Of a DNA stretch of 64,000 bases, positions 18,164-27,117 are shown piece by piece. A program made the translations under genes and the position numbers. The stretch is taken from assembly GCF_051200825.1 (NCBI RefSeq), contig NZ_CP195158.1:1612001-1676000 (forward strand), given 5' to 3'. A model generated the notes under the pieces. That model searched no databases, was not told the origin of the DNA, and was given only the letters and a program-made list of their open reading frames with translations. This DNA comes from Formosa sp030427735 (lineage in GTDB: Bacteria > Bacteroidota > Bacteroidia > Flavobacteriales > Flavobacteriaceae). Position 1 is the first letter of the stretch, and every line of letters starts with the position of its first letter.

Positions 18164-18469
18164 TTAAATCTTTTGGTTTAAAAACTCCCAAGTTGGATTA
18201 AAACTAGCAATCAATTTTTCTTTTTTTAATCTACTAATGCCTTTAATTTGTTTTTCTCTTTTTATAGCTAATTCTACTTCGGAATAATGTTCGTAGTAGA
18301 TTAAAAAGAAACATTTATACTTGGTTGTAAAAGCTTTCGAAAATGGGAGTGGATTTCTATGGTAGTGTAGGCGCTCCTTTAAATTATTAGTCATTCCTGT
18401 ATAGAGTACAGTTTTGTTTTTATTAGTTAATATGTAAACATAATAATTATGTGTTCCTCTGGTTTTCAT
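18164..18469 (-). CDS. GIY-YIG nuclease-like protein (UvrC/YhbQ type)
   Basis: A 101-residue single-domain protein, MKTRGTHNYYVYILTNKNKTVLYTGMTNNLKERLHYHRN. YVYILTN and LYTGMTNNLKERLHYH are the GIY-YIG motif with the expected Tyr, Gly and Arg. WEFLNQ closes the domain. Such stand-alone proteins are widespread in Flavobacteria. Here the gene is embedded on both sides in REP-like palindromes, and palindromic repeats are usual partners of REP-associated enzymes. A direct role in moving these repeats is speculative. On the - strand, against its neighbours. Confidence 0.8.
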   Translation of the reverse strand: MKTRGTHNYYVYILTNKNKTVLYTGMTNNLKERLHYHRNPLPFSKAFTTKYKCFFLIYYEHYSEVELAIKREKQIKGISRLKKEKLIASFNPTWEFLNQKI

Positions 18470-19187
18470 TTTGTTAAGTTAGGAAAAAGTTAGTTAAGTT
18501 TTTGTTATTTCGGTTTTAAAGATTCTTCGCTCCGCATACTGCGCTCTGAATGACAGTTGAGTTGTCATGCAGAGGGAAGAATGACCGAAGCATCTTTATT
18601 AATGAAGTTTTACCTGTATAATAGTATCTCTATTAGTAAAGGTTCATCGCTCCGTAAACTGCGCCTGCCTACCGGCAGGCAGGCTCTGAAATCGCAAGAT
18701 TCGACGTAGTCAATGACATAGTGGTTGTCATGCAGAAGGAGGTACGACTGAAGCATCTTTAAATGAAAGGTATTAGAATGTAATTGAATAACCGTAAGCA
18801 TAGATTCATCGCTCTGTAAACTACGTTCTGAATGACATAAGGGTTGTCATGCAGAGGGAGGTACGACTGAAGCATCTTTTAAATTAGCGCATCACGATGT
18901 AACTGAATAACCGTAGGCATAGATTCATCGCTTCGTAAACTACGCTCTGAATGACATAAGGGTTGTCATGCAGAGGGAAGAATGACCGAAGCATCTAAAT
19001 GAATAATGTTTTACCTGTATAATAGTATCTCTATTAGTAAAATTCTTCGCTCCGTAAACTTCTTTTTGAAATCGTTAGATTCGACGTAGTCAATGACAGA
19101 CGTGACTCTTCATTCCAGAAGCAGACTCCGAATGAAATACACTTTCAAATTCAAACTAATTTATTATATTCGTCACAGCTATTATCT
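18470..19187. repeat. 700-bp gap of repeated REP-like modules
   Basis: At least five modules combine a GATTC(T/A)TCGCTCC...TGAATGACA arm with a TTGTCATGCAGA..GAAG..GACYGAAGCATCTTTA arm (about 18516-18600, 18640-18765, 18800-18880, 18918-18998, 19035-19095). A near-repeat of about 100 bp (about 18760-18990) occurs twice. The perfect palindrome CCTGCCTACCGGCAGGCAGG recurs at about 18665-18684. There is no gene. Confidence 0.75.
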
Positions 19188-20582
19188 ATGAAGACCGTAA
19201 CCACGCCAATTATTCCTGTACAACCGACTTACGCTAAGATTCAGGCGCCCCACGAATTGCATTTGGAAGCTATTTGTGTGTTTGCCGCTACGGGTTTTTT
19301 TCTGGACACCGATACGTATTGGAAAGATACCGTGGTATTGCGTCCAGCATGTGAGCACCAAATCGATGATGCAGGCTATTTGGTGTCGTCTACACCTTAT
19401 TTTGAATGGGAATATACCCCCGATGAAACACGAAACTTCGAAAGGACTTTAGACCAATTTACAACACTATTCGAAACCATCATAGCCGAACAAACCCAAG
19501 GACAACGGGTGATTTTACCCCTATCAGGAGGCTTGGATAGCCGCACACAGGCTGTGGCCTTACAACGTTTGGGACGTAGCGTACAAAGTTATAGTTATCA
19601 GTTTGAAGGTGGTTATCCTGAAACAGATATTGCCGATGCCATAGCTAAGATTTGTGAGTTTCCGTTTGAAGCTTTTCAAATACCCAAAGGTTATTTGTGG
19701 AATGTGATAGATGAACTGGCGCAATTAAACCGTTGCGAATCGGATTTTACAGCACCGCGGCAAATGGCAATTGTCAATCAGTTTAAATCTATGGGCGATA
19801 TGTTCTCTTTAGGACATTGGGGCGATGTGCTGTTTGATGATATGCAGGTGGCAGACGATTTAGATTCTTACGGACAAATTGAAGCCCTAAAAAAGAAACT
19901 GCTTAAAAAGGGTGGTTTGACCTTTGCGGAATGCTTATGGAACCAGTGGGGCTTAGCTGGAACATTTGCAGAATATTTTCACGAGCGCATAGCCAGCTTG
20001 TTACAAGCTATCCCCATTACGAATAGTGCGAATGCACGCATTCGTGCCTTTAAAAGTTTGTATTGGGCACCCCGGTGGACGTCGGTAAACCTGGCGGTGT
20101 TTGCCAGTGTAAAACCGATTAGTTTACCGTATTACAATAATCGTATGTGCGCCTTTATCTGCTCCGTACCAGAACGCTTTTTGTCCAAAAGACAGTTGCA
20201 AATAGGCTATATAAAACGTTATGCCCCCAAAGTAGCAGCGGTGACCTGGCAAGACCAAAAGCCATTTAATTTATATACTTATACCAAAAACAAAGCGCCT
20301 TATAATGTGCCATATCGTATAGTGAATAAGTTACAACGCCTTGGGCAACAGGTTCTAGGGACACCGTATATACAACGCAACTGGGAGTTGCAATTTTTAG
20401 GACCTCAAAACAGCACTGCTTTAGAAGCGGTGTTGTATCATCCAGACTTAGTGCGTTGGGTATCATGGGATGTGATTGAAGCGATGTATAACGGGTTTAA
20501 ACATAAAGATGGCGTACAGCATGCTCATGCGATTAATATGTTGGTGGTTTTGTCAACCTTTATTAAATCTAAAAGTGTATGA
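19188..20582 (+). CDS. Asparagine synthase-related amidotransferase (no glutaminase domain)
   Basis: A 464-residue protein with the PP-loop LPLSGGLDSRTQA (SGGLDS at 113-118) of the asparagine synthase C-terminal domain, followed by SYSYQFEGGYPETDIADAIAK and YYNNRMCAFICSVPE. The normal N-terminal glutaminase domain is missing; the first 100 residues are short and unrelated. Members of this type in polysaccharide loci are thought to amidate uronic acids or other sugar carboxyls, using ammonia or a separate glutaminase. It opens the second long gene run (to 28443) and overlaps the next gene by 4 bp. Confidence 0.78.
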   Translation: MKTVTTPIIPVQPTYAKIQAPHELHLEAICVFAATGFFLDTDTYWKDTVVLRPACEHQIDDAGYLVSSTPYFEWEYTPDETRNFERTLDQFTTLFETIIAEQTQGQRVILPLSGGLDSRTQAVALQRLGRSVQSYSYQFEGGYPETDIADAIAKICEFPFEAFQIPKGYLWNVIDELAQLNRCESDFTAPRQMAIVNQFKSMGDMFSLGHWGDVLFDDMQVADDLDSYGQIEALKKKLLKKGGLTFAECLWNQWGLAGTFAEYFHERIASLLQAIPITNSANARIRAFKSLYWAPRWTSVNLAVFASVKPISLPYYNNRMCAFICSVPERFLSKRQLQIGYIKRYAPKVAAVTWQDQKPFNLYTYTKNKAPYNVPYRIVNKLQRLGQQVLGTPYIQRNWELQFLGPQNSTALEAVLYHPDLVRWVSWDVIEAMYNGFKHKDGVQHAHAINMLVVLSTFIKSKSV

Positions 20583-21574
20583 AATTATCTGTAATTATTC
20601 CTGTATATAACGGTGCGAATTTTATTGAAAAATCCTATTATTCTATAGTAAACCAAGAGTTGCGTGACTATGAAATTATTTATGTGGATAATAACTCAAC
20701 AGATAGAACTAAAGAAAATATTTTAGATATTCAAAGAAAAGATGTAAATGTACATTATTGTTTTCAAAGTAAACAAGGGGCTGCACCTGCTAGGAATATG
20801 GGTATAAAAAAGGCATTGGGCGATTATATTTATTTATTTGATGTGGATGATGAATTGTATCCAAATGCCATTAAAAGTCTAATGAAGGTACTCGATGAAA
20901 ATGAAGAGGTAGATGCGGTTTTTGGAAAAATGGTTAAATCTAATAATGGAATTTCTAAAACCAAATTACCTCAAGATGAAACGAATCAACTCATACTAAA
21001 TCCTGCACCTTATTGGGGATTGGAATGGTTTGCTAGTTTAAAACAGGTAGTTGGGCCACCAGCTTTTTTGTACAGAAACAGTGTGTTTGATAAAATTGGG
21101 TTATACAATGAATCATTGAAAAATAATGAGGATACTGCGTTTGATATTAAATTAGGAATGCAGTGTAATATTGTAAAATTAGATAAATATGTTTATTTGT
21201 ATTTTAAACATGATAATTCTACTATTGAAATTTCTAAACGTAACATGTCAAGAGCTTTTATGATGTGGCCTCGTTTATGTTTGGAGCATTTACCATATTA
21301 TTTACAACAAAAAACACCGTTACGATATAAGACTATTTTATTTAGTCAGTTGTATCAAAATATGGCGAGGCAGTTGGTTTGTACACATGGTAGGGCAAAG
21401 CGTATTGATTTAAAGAAACAGTTGGAAAACGACATTAGAAGTGTGAAACTTCCTTGGTTAATTAACTTATACTTGAATGTTTTAGTAACGTTTCCTATAG
21501 AAGTAGTTCGTAAGTTTTATGCTTATTATATAGTGCCATTTGTTATAAAACGACAATTTAAATCAATTAAATAG
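20579..21574 (+). CDS. GT2 family glycosyltransferase
   Basis: A 331-residue GT-A enzyme: LSVIIPVYNGANFIEKS, IIYVDNNSTDRT, and the metal-binding DVDDELYPN in place of the usual DxDD. GPPAFLYRNSVFDKIGLYNESLKNNEDTAFDIKLG is the typical acceptor-loop region with ED. Overlaps the stop of the preceding gene by 4 bp. It adds one sugar; donor and acceptor are unknown. Confidence 0.87.
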   Translation: MKLSVIIPVYNGANFIEKSYYSIVNQELRDYEIIYVDNNSTDRTKENILDIQRKDVNVHYCFQSKQGAAPARNMGIKKALGDYIYLFDVDDELYPNAIKSLMKVLDENEEVDAVFGKMVKSNNGISKTKLPQDETNQLILNPAPYWGLEWFASLKQVVGPPAFLYRNSVFDKIGLYNESLKNNEDTAFDIKLGMQCNIVKLDKYVYLYFKHDNSTIEISKRNMSRAFMMWPRLCLEHLPYYLQQKTPLRYKTILFSQLYQNMARQLVCTHGRAKRIDLKKQLENDIRSVKLPWLINLYLNVLVTFPIEVVRKFYAYYIVPFVIKRQFKSIK

Positions 21575-21583
21575 TTTTGTGTT

Positions 21584-22192
21584 ATGTTGCGATTTTTAAA
21601 AATGCTTTTGACAAAACAAGGTCTTATTTTTGTCTTAAAGAAAGTGCTTTTACCTAGATTTTACAAGCGGTATGTTGTTGGAAACTCGCTAATTGAGGCC
21701 GATGTTAATAGCACTTTTGCTACTAGAGGTTGTACCTCTAAGAATGAGCAGTTAAGCACAAAATTCTATCATTTAATGCTATATTATCCTGAATTTGCTT
21801 ATGTTTTTTTCTGGCGTATTGGTAAGGGCAAAACAAATAAAGCCCGATTGTTTACAACAGATATGAATTGTAAAATTTTTAAAAGCACGCAAATAGCAGG
21901 TGGCTTAATGTGTTATCATCCCTTTGCTAGTGTGATTAATGCCAAGTCTATTGGACAAAATTTTCAATTTAGGAATGGTTTAACCATTGGTAATAAGGGT
22001 AATGATAATGCGCAATTACCTAGAATAGGAAATGATGTTACTGTGGGAGCGCAAGTTGTTATTATTGGCGATATAAACATCGGAAATAATGTGGTAATAG
22101 GAGCAGGCTCGGTAGTGGTTAAGGATGTACCTGATAATAGTGTCGTGGCAGGGAACCCAGCACGCGTAATAAAAACTTTAGAAAATGACTAA
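21584..22192 (+). CDS. Hexapeptide-repeat acetyltransferase (serine acetyltransferase-like)
   Basis: A 202-residue protein whose last 100 residues form a left-handed beta helix: FRNGLTIGNKGNDNAQLPRIGNDVTVGAQVVIIGDINIGNNVVIGAGSVVVKDVPDNSVVAGNPARVI. This is the CysE/WcaF-type O- or N-acetyltransferase fold that uses acetyl-CoA. The N-terminal part is helical. In this setting it probably acetylates a sugar of the repeat unit or a precursor. Its last bases overlap the next gene by 8 bp. Confidence 0.87.
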   Translation: MLRFLKMLLTKQGLIFVLKKVLLPRFYKRYVVGNSLIEADVNSTFATRGCTSKNEQLSTKFYHLMLYYPEFAYVFFWRIGKGKTNKARLFTTDMNCKIFKSTQIAGGLMCYHPFASVINAKSIGQNFQFRNGLTIGNKGNDNAQLPRIGNDVTVGAQVVIIGDINIGNNVVIGAGSVVVKDVPDNSVVAGNPARVIKTLEND

Positions 22193-23276
22193 GCGTATCC
22201 GGATTTTGTTTACCACGACCAATTTTAATACTGCTGGAAGCGGCAAGGTGATATATGATTTAATATCTGGCTTAGATCGGTCTAAGTTTGAGATAGAAAT
22301 TGCATGTAGGCATAACAAAGGTGCATTTTTTAAAGAGGTTAAAAACTTAGGATTGCCAATCCATATTTTTGATACACGAACGGCTTATAAACCATATTTT
22401 AACCTATTATATCGTATTCAAACAGTTGTTTATTTTTATAAAAGAAATAAATACGATATTGTACATTCTTGGCATTGGAGTAGCGATTGGACCGAGGTAT
22501 TAGCAGCGCGCCTAGCGGGTGTACCCTATATTTATACCAAGAAAGCCATGAGTTGGGGCAATGTGCACTGGAAACTAAAAAGTTATTTGGCCAATTTTAT
22601 CATTACTATTAATGATGAGATGCGCGATTATTTTCCTTATAAACAGTCTCAAACCTTGATTCCTTTAGGCATCGATACCGATTTTTATTCGCCTCATGGA
22701 ATAGAAGACCTGCGGCAGGATACTAACGGGTTTACCATTATTACGGTAGCAAACCTCGTACCTGTAAAAGGAATAGAAGTCTTGTTACAGGCGGTAAAGC
22801 GCTTAGATGATGGCTTTAGATTATGGGTTGTTGGAGATGCTAGCAATGATTATGGACAAGCGATGCAACAATTGTCTAAAGATTTAGGCTTGGAGCATCG
22901 GGTAGCCTTTTTAGGTAGACAATTGGATGTGCGTCCCTACATTGCCCAAGCAGATGTATATGTGATTCCGACGCTAGATGAAGGACGGAAAGAGGGCATG
23001 CCTATGGCATTGGTGGAAGCTATGAGTATGGGGATTCCGGTTTTAGGTTCCAATATTTCTGGTATTAATTATGTGCTACGCGATTTTAAAGACTTATTGT
23101 TCGAGGCAGGAAATGTCACCGCTTTGCGTGACCACCTAGTAAATATAAAACAAAAGGATCTTGTTAATCGTAAGGAACTAGGTTTACAACTACGCACCTA
23201 TTGTTTAAAGCATTATAAAAAGACAACGTTTATTGAAGCCCATGAAGCATTGTATAATAACGTATTAAAGAAGTAG
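22185..23276 (+). CDS. GT4 family glycosyltransferase
   Basis: A 363-residue GT-B enzyme: RILFTTTNFNTAGSGKVIYDLISGL at the acceptor side; IPLGIDTDFYSP, TIITVANLVPVKGIEVLLQA and YVIPTLDEGRKEGMPMALVEAMSMGIPVLGSNISGI at the donor side (EX7E). The start ATG lies within the preceding acetyltransferase gene (8-bp overlap). It likely completes one step of repeat-unit assembly in the cytoplasm. Confidence 0.9.
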   Translation: MTKRIRILFTTTNFNTAGSGKVIYDLISGLDRSKFEIEIACRHNKGAFFKEVKNLGLPIHIFDTRTAYKPYFNLLYRIQTVVYFYKRNKYDIVHSWHWSSDWTEVLAARLAGVPYIYTKKAMSWGNVHWKLKSYLANFIITINDEMRDYFPYKQSQTLIPLGIDTDFYSPHGIEDLRQDTNGFTIITVANLVPVKGIEVLLQAVKRLDDGFRLWVVGDASNDYGQAMQQLSKDLGLEHRVAFLGRQLDVRPYIAQADVYVIPTLDEGRKEGMPMALVEAMSMGIPVLGSNISGINYVLRDFKDLLFEAGNVTALRDHLVNIKQKDLVNRKELGLQLRTYCLKHYKKTTFIEAHEALYNNVLKK

Positions 23277-23281
23277 TAACA

Positions 23282-24160
23282 TTGAAAACTTATAATAAAC
23301 ATATTTTAATAGTAGGTACTGCCCGCAGTGGTACCAGTTGGTTGAGCGAAATTATTGCGCTACAACACCGCTATCGCATGTTGTTTGAACCGGAGCATGA
23401 ATTTAGAACGCCAAATGGGTATCTGCTTTGTGATCAATGGTTACATGAAGGGGAAGTAAGTAAAGCGCAAATACAGTATTTAAAGGCAGTATTTGCCAAT
23501 AGAGTGGATTGCGATTGGATAGGGCAAATTTCGAATCGAAAATATAAACGTCATTTATGGCCGTTTATACCGAAAATGTATGTGATTAAAATGGTACGAG
23601 GCAATTTATTAGCAAACTATGTTAATACGAGCTTTAACCTGCCAACGATTCATATTATACGAAATCCTTACGAAGTGATACATAGTCAACTACGGGTAAG
23701 CTTTCCATGGTTGTTTGATTTGTCCCTATTTGCAAAACAAATCGCCTTGGTAAACCTAATAAAACAGCGGTTTAATTATGATATTAGTACGTATGAATCA
23801 TTATCAGATGTACAGCGGTTAAGCTTGCGCTGGTGTATAGAGAATGTTATTCCTTTGGAAGTTTTAGAACGGCCTAAACATAAATTTGAAGTTGTACGGC
23901 ACGAGGTGTTGTTACAGGATATTACTTTCTTTTATGGGTTGTGCGAACGTTTTGGTTTAGAACCTTTATCAGATTTGGAGCTGCGCTATAAAAATCCATC
24001 TTCTAAAATGCATCCGCGAAGTAAAATTTTAAGTGAAAGTATTTCAAAATCTGCGTTGTTAGATGTAGAAACAATGCAGGAGATAAATAGCATCCTGAAC
24101 GTTTTTAAAACCCAACTATATCCGATAGTCAATCAATATTTTAGAAAATCGCATGCCTAA
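23282..24160 (+). CDS. Sulfotransferase-like protein
   Basis: A 292-residue protein with the 5' phosphosulfate loop VGTARSGTSWLSE (residues 11-23) and a downstream TIHIIRNPYEVIHSQL that fits the 3' phosphate-binding region (RDPYD/RNPYE-type). This is the PAPS-dependent sulfotransferase fold; a sulfate on the glycan would suit a marine bacterium. The chosen start is TTG at 23282 (6 bp after the preceding stop). Overlaps the next gene by 8 bp. The activity is inferred. Confidence 0.75.
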   Translation: MKTYNKHILIVGTARSGTSWLSEIIALQHRYRMLFEPEHEFRTPNGYLLCDQWLHEGEVSKAQIQYLKAVFANRVDCDWIGQISNRKYKRHLWPFIPKMYVIKMVRGNLLANYVNTSFNLPTIHIIRNPYEVIHSQLRVSFPWLFDLSLFAKQIALVNLIKQRFNYDISTYESLSDVQRLSLRWCIENVIPLEVLERPKHKFEVVRHEVLLQDITFFYGLCERFGLEPLSDLELRYKNPSSKMHPRSKILSESISKSALLDVETMQEINSILNVFKTQLYPIVNQYFRKSHA

Positions 24161-25340
24161 ACACATCGCTCTCATATTAGCACAGCCACCAGGCTATTCG
24201 GAAACCTTTTTCAGATCGAAAATTAAATGTTTACAAGACGCTGGCTTTACAGTGTGTTTGTATGTGCAGCAGGCGTCTAGTGCGTTTGATGATTGTACGG
24301 TACATGTGATGCCAAAGGTACATAGTAACCCCATCCGCCAAGTTTTTGCTATGGTACTGGTATTTTTAGGACTGTTGCCATATTTACGACGAGTGCTTCG
24401 GTTTATACAATTAGAACGGGCTAGCGGCCGTAAAGGCAGTCAGCTTGTAAAAAACATATACACCAATGCGGTTTTGCTGAAAAGTGATGCAGATTGGTTG
24501 CATTTTGGTTTTGCGACTTTAGCCATACAACGCGAACAGGTGGCTAAGGCGATTGGGGCAAAAATGGCAGTGAGTTTACGGGGGTTTGATGTAGCTATTT
24601 TTCCGTTGAAACATCCTGGTTGTTATAAGACATTGTGGCAACAAGTGGATAAGGTGCATACCATATCTGATGATTTGTTAGCTTGTGCTTATCGGACAGG
24701 TTTATCTGTAGATAAGCCTGTAGTAAAAATTACTCCAGCCATTGCTTTAGATGTGTTTACTAATAACAAGTATTTAGAAACATACTTAGGACAGCCTATA
24801 AAACTGTTAACAGTTGCGCGATTGCATTGGAAAAAAGGGTTTATTGCAACGCTTGAAGCTTTGGCAATCTTAAAACATAAAGGCATGGATTTTGAATATA
24901 CCATAGTAGGACAAGGTGATGAACACGAAGCCATTTGTTTTGCTATCCATCAGTTAGGGTTAAGTGATCGGGTACGACTGTTAGGGGTGCAAACACCTCA
25001 AGATGTAAGGGATTTAATGGCAACATCGGATGTCTATCTGCAATACAGTATTTCTGAAGGCTTTTGTAATGCTGTGTTAGAAGCTCAGGCTATGGGCCTG
25101 TTGTGTGTGGTAAGTGATGCTGAAGGCTTAGCTGAAAATGTGATACATGGTAAAACGGGCTGGGTAGTGCCTAAGCTGCAACCAAAGGCTTTAGCAGCTA
25201 CTTTGTTAGCCGTAATAAACTTACCAAGAACTGAGCAACAAGGGTATCGGGAACGCGCTGTAGCACGTGTGAAAACTGAGTTTAACTTGGAGCAACAAGC
25301 TGAGGAATTTGTTAGGTTTTATGAATCAAAATGCTGGTAA
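24153..25340 (+). CDS. GT4 family glycosyltransferase (paralogue 3)
   Basis: A 395-residue GT4 enzyme related to those at 14991 and 16611. Motifs: MAVSLRGFDVAIFPL, VHTISDDLLACAYRTGL, LLTVARLHWKKGFIATLEAL and VYLQYSISEGFCNAVLEAQAMGLLCVVSDAEGLAENV. The EX7E motif is intact. Overlaps the sulfotransferase gene by 8 bp. It probably acts in the same repeat unit, but the sugar is unknown. Confidence 0.88.
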   Translation: MPKHIALILAQPPGYSETFFRSKIKCLQDAGFTVCLYVQQASSAFDDCTVHVMPKVHSNPIRQVFAMVLVFLGLLPYLRRVLRFIQLERASGRKGSQLVKNIYTNAVLLKSDADWLHFGFATLAIQREQVAKAIGAKMAVSLRGFDVAIFPLKHPGCYKTLWQQVDKVHTISDDLLACAYRTGLSVDKPVVKITPAIALDVFTNNKYLETYLGQPIKLLTVARLHWKKGFIATLEALAILKHKGMDFEYTIVGQGDEHEAICFAIHQLGLSDRVRLLGVQTPQDVRDLMATSDVYLQYSISEGFCNAVLEAQAMGLLCVVSDAEGLAENVIHGKTGWVVPKLQPKALAATLLAVINLPRTEQQGYRERAVARVKTEFNLEQQAEEFVRFYESKCW

Positions 25341-25358
25341 TAAGTAATATAGTAAATT

Positions 25359-26213
25359 ATGAAAAGAGAAGTATTAAGTATATATAGTAAATTACCTGAA
25401 ACATTAAAGTTAAGATTTAGGAGACTAAAATTTTTTACTTTTTTTAAAAACCAAATTCTTGGTCATAACGATAAGTTATATTGTGAGTATTTTGAAATAA
25501 ATAAAAAATATAAGCCCTATAATGTGTCCTTTCAGTTTTACGCTCCTATAGTTGTTGGGAGTCGAGCTATTAAAAAAGGAATAGAAAGTACTTTGTTAAG
25601 ACATTCAGTTGAATTGGTTAATCGTTATAAAACAAATAAAGAGGATACTATTATTATTGATGTTGGAGCTAATTATGGTTTTTTAAGTATGGTTTGGGCT
25701 AATAGTTTGGCATTGGAAGGAAAGATATATAGTATTGAGGCAAATCCAAATGTGTATTCCGCTTTTAAAGAATCTCTAAATGTAAATGAATTAAAGAATA
25801 TCTCTTTGCTAAATAACGCAGTTGGTAACAAAAATGGTTCCGTACAATTATTTATTAATAATACGAGTTCCAATATTATACATAACCAAAGTGTAACAGA
25901 TGTTATTGAAATCAATATGATTACTTTAGATACTTTTATAAAAAATAAAAATATAGAAAGATGTGATTTAATAAAAATAGATGTAGACGGAATTGAATAT
26001 GAGATATTACAAGGCAGTAAGTTTATTTTGCAAAAATTCAAGCCTATTTGTATTGTTGAATTAAATGAGGATTTTAAAATATTACAGTTTTTTTCCGATT
26101 TAGATTATTCTGTTTTAGATATGAATTTAAAACAAGTGAATTGTGAGAAAGTACCTAAAGTTTGGCCATTAAACATTTTCTGTGTGCATAAAGATGATTA
26201 TCATTCAAATTAA
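25359..26213 (+). CDS. FkbM family SAM-dependent methyltransferase
   Basis: A 284-residue protein with motif I IIIDVGANYGFLSMVWA (about residues 99-115), then IYSIEANPNVYSAFKESLNVNEL, ISLLNNAVGNKNGSVQLFIN and DLIKIDVDGIEYEILQGS. This full set is diagnostic of the FkbM O-methyltransferase family, often seen in polysaccharide loci. About 95 residues precede the domain, rich in basic residues. It lies 18 bp after the GT4 gene in the same run. It may methylate the finished chain or a sugar; the target is unknown. Confidence 0.85.
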   Translation: MKREVLSIYSKLPETLKLRFRRLKFFTFFKNQILGHNDKLYCEYFEINKKYKPYNVSFQFYAPIVVGSRAIKKGIESTLLRHSVELVNRYKTNKEDTIIIDVGANYGFLSMVWANSLALEGKIYSIEANPNVYSAFKESLNVNELKNISLLNNAVGNKNGSVQLFINNTSSNIIHNQSVTDVIEINMITLDTFIKNKNIERCDLIKIDVDGIEYEILQGSKFILQKFKPICIVELNEDFKILQFFSDLDYSVLDMNLKQVNCEKVPKVWPLNIFCVHKDDYHSN

Positions 26214-26266
26214 ATATAGGAATTCTCAATGAATATTAAATAAAGGGAATTAAAGAAGATGAACAT

Positions 26267-26569
26267 ATGAAACTCTACTACCCAAAATCCCACTATAATC
26301 TCAATTACCGTGGCCAAACCTTTCCGTTGTTAAAGCCGTTTATTAAATCTGAAGAGTTTATAGATGCTGAACGGCAAGTGGGTTATGGCAATTTTTGTTG
26401 GAAACATGTGGTTTGGATAGATACCGAAGAATTAGATGCTATAGGCGAACGGGTGTTGGCATTTCATCATGCTTTAACTGCTGAGTCCTTTAAAAAATTG
26501 CAAAAACGAAATAGAAAGCTGTGGGAGGAGAAACTGCGGTTAAAGGGATTTTTTGAACAATCTATTTAA
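26267..26569 (+). CDS. Small hypothetical protein, possibly glycosyltransferase remnant
   Basis: A 100-residue protein, MKLYYPKSHYNLNYRGQTFPLLKPFIKSEEFIDAERQVGYGNFCWKHVVW, with a basic helical end (FKKLQKRNRKLWEEKLRLKGFFEQ). No family is recognised with certainty. The end resembles C-terminal helices that close some glycosyltransferases, so it could be the remnant of a truncated transferase or a small accessory factor. It lies 53 bp after the FkbM gene and 16 bp before an acetyltransferase gene, in the same direction. The reading frame is clean and it has an ATG start. Confidence 0.45.
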   Translation: MKLYYPKSHYNLNYRGQTFPLLKPFIKSEEFIDAERQVGYGNFCWKHVVWIDTEELDAIGERVLAFHHALTAESFKKLQKRNRKLWEEKLRLKGFFEQSI

Positions 26570-26585
26570 ATAGAGGTGATTAAAA

Positions 26586-27116
26586 ATGATACAATTAGTA
26601 TATTTATTTGAAGATATAAAAAGGATGGTTGGAAGAGAGAAGCTAAGGTGGGGTATTATCTGGATTTCAAGAAGCTTTATAGGTATTTTATTTTATAGGT
26701 TGGAACGAGCTTTTTTTTTGATTTTTGGAAATTATTATAAATATATCAGAATTTTGTTTTTACCAATAATTGTATTAGCAAATGCATATTCGAATATTGA
26801 TATTAATTATAAGGCTAATATAAAAGGAGGTTTATTAATTCTTCATCCTGCTTTAGGTTGCGTTATTTCTGGATACTCTAACATTGGTAAAAATTTAACC
26901 TTAACAGGGGGTAATGTCATTGGTGTTGAGAAGTATTCCTCAAATATGGAATTTTTTCTAGGTGAAAACTGTAATATGGGTGCGAATTCTACCATAATAG
27001 GGCCTATTACCTTAGGAGATAATGTTAAAGTTGGAGCATCAGCTTGTGTTGTAAAATCTTATTCATTAGGTAACACAGTGCTTGCAGGTGTACCAGCCAA
27101 ACCTCTTTTAATATAG
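26586..27116 (+). CDS. Serine acetyltransferase-like hexapeptide protein
   Basis: A 176-residue protein with a hexapeptide beta-helix from about residue 85: GGLLILHPALGCVISGYSNIGKNLTLTGGNVIG, then FFLGENCNMGANSTIIGPITLGDNVKVGASACVVKSYSLGNTVLAGVPAKPLL. This is the CysE-type acetyltransferase fold found in exopolysaccharide loci. The first 75 residues contain hydrophobic stretches (LYRLERAFFLIFGNYY), perhaps for membrane association. It is the second acetyltransferase of the locus, so the glycan may bear two acetylated positions. The GT2 gene starts 1 bp after its stop. Confidence 0.82.
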   Translation: MIQLVYLFEDIKRMVGREKLRWGIIWISRSFIGILFYRLERAFFLIFGNYYKYIRILFLPIIVLANAYSNIDINYKANIKGGLLILHPALGCVISGYSNIGKNLTLTGGNVIGVEKYSSNMEFFLGENCNMGANSTIIGPITLGDNVKVGASACVVKSYSLGNTVLAGVPAKPLLI

Positions 27117-27117
27117 T

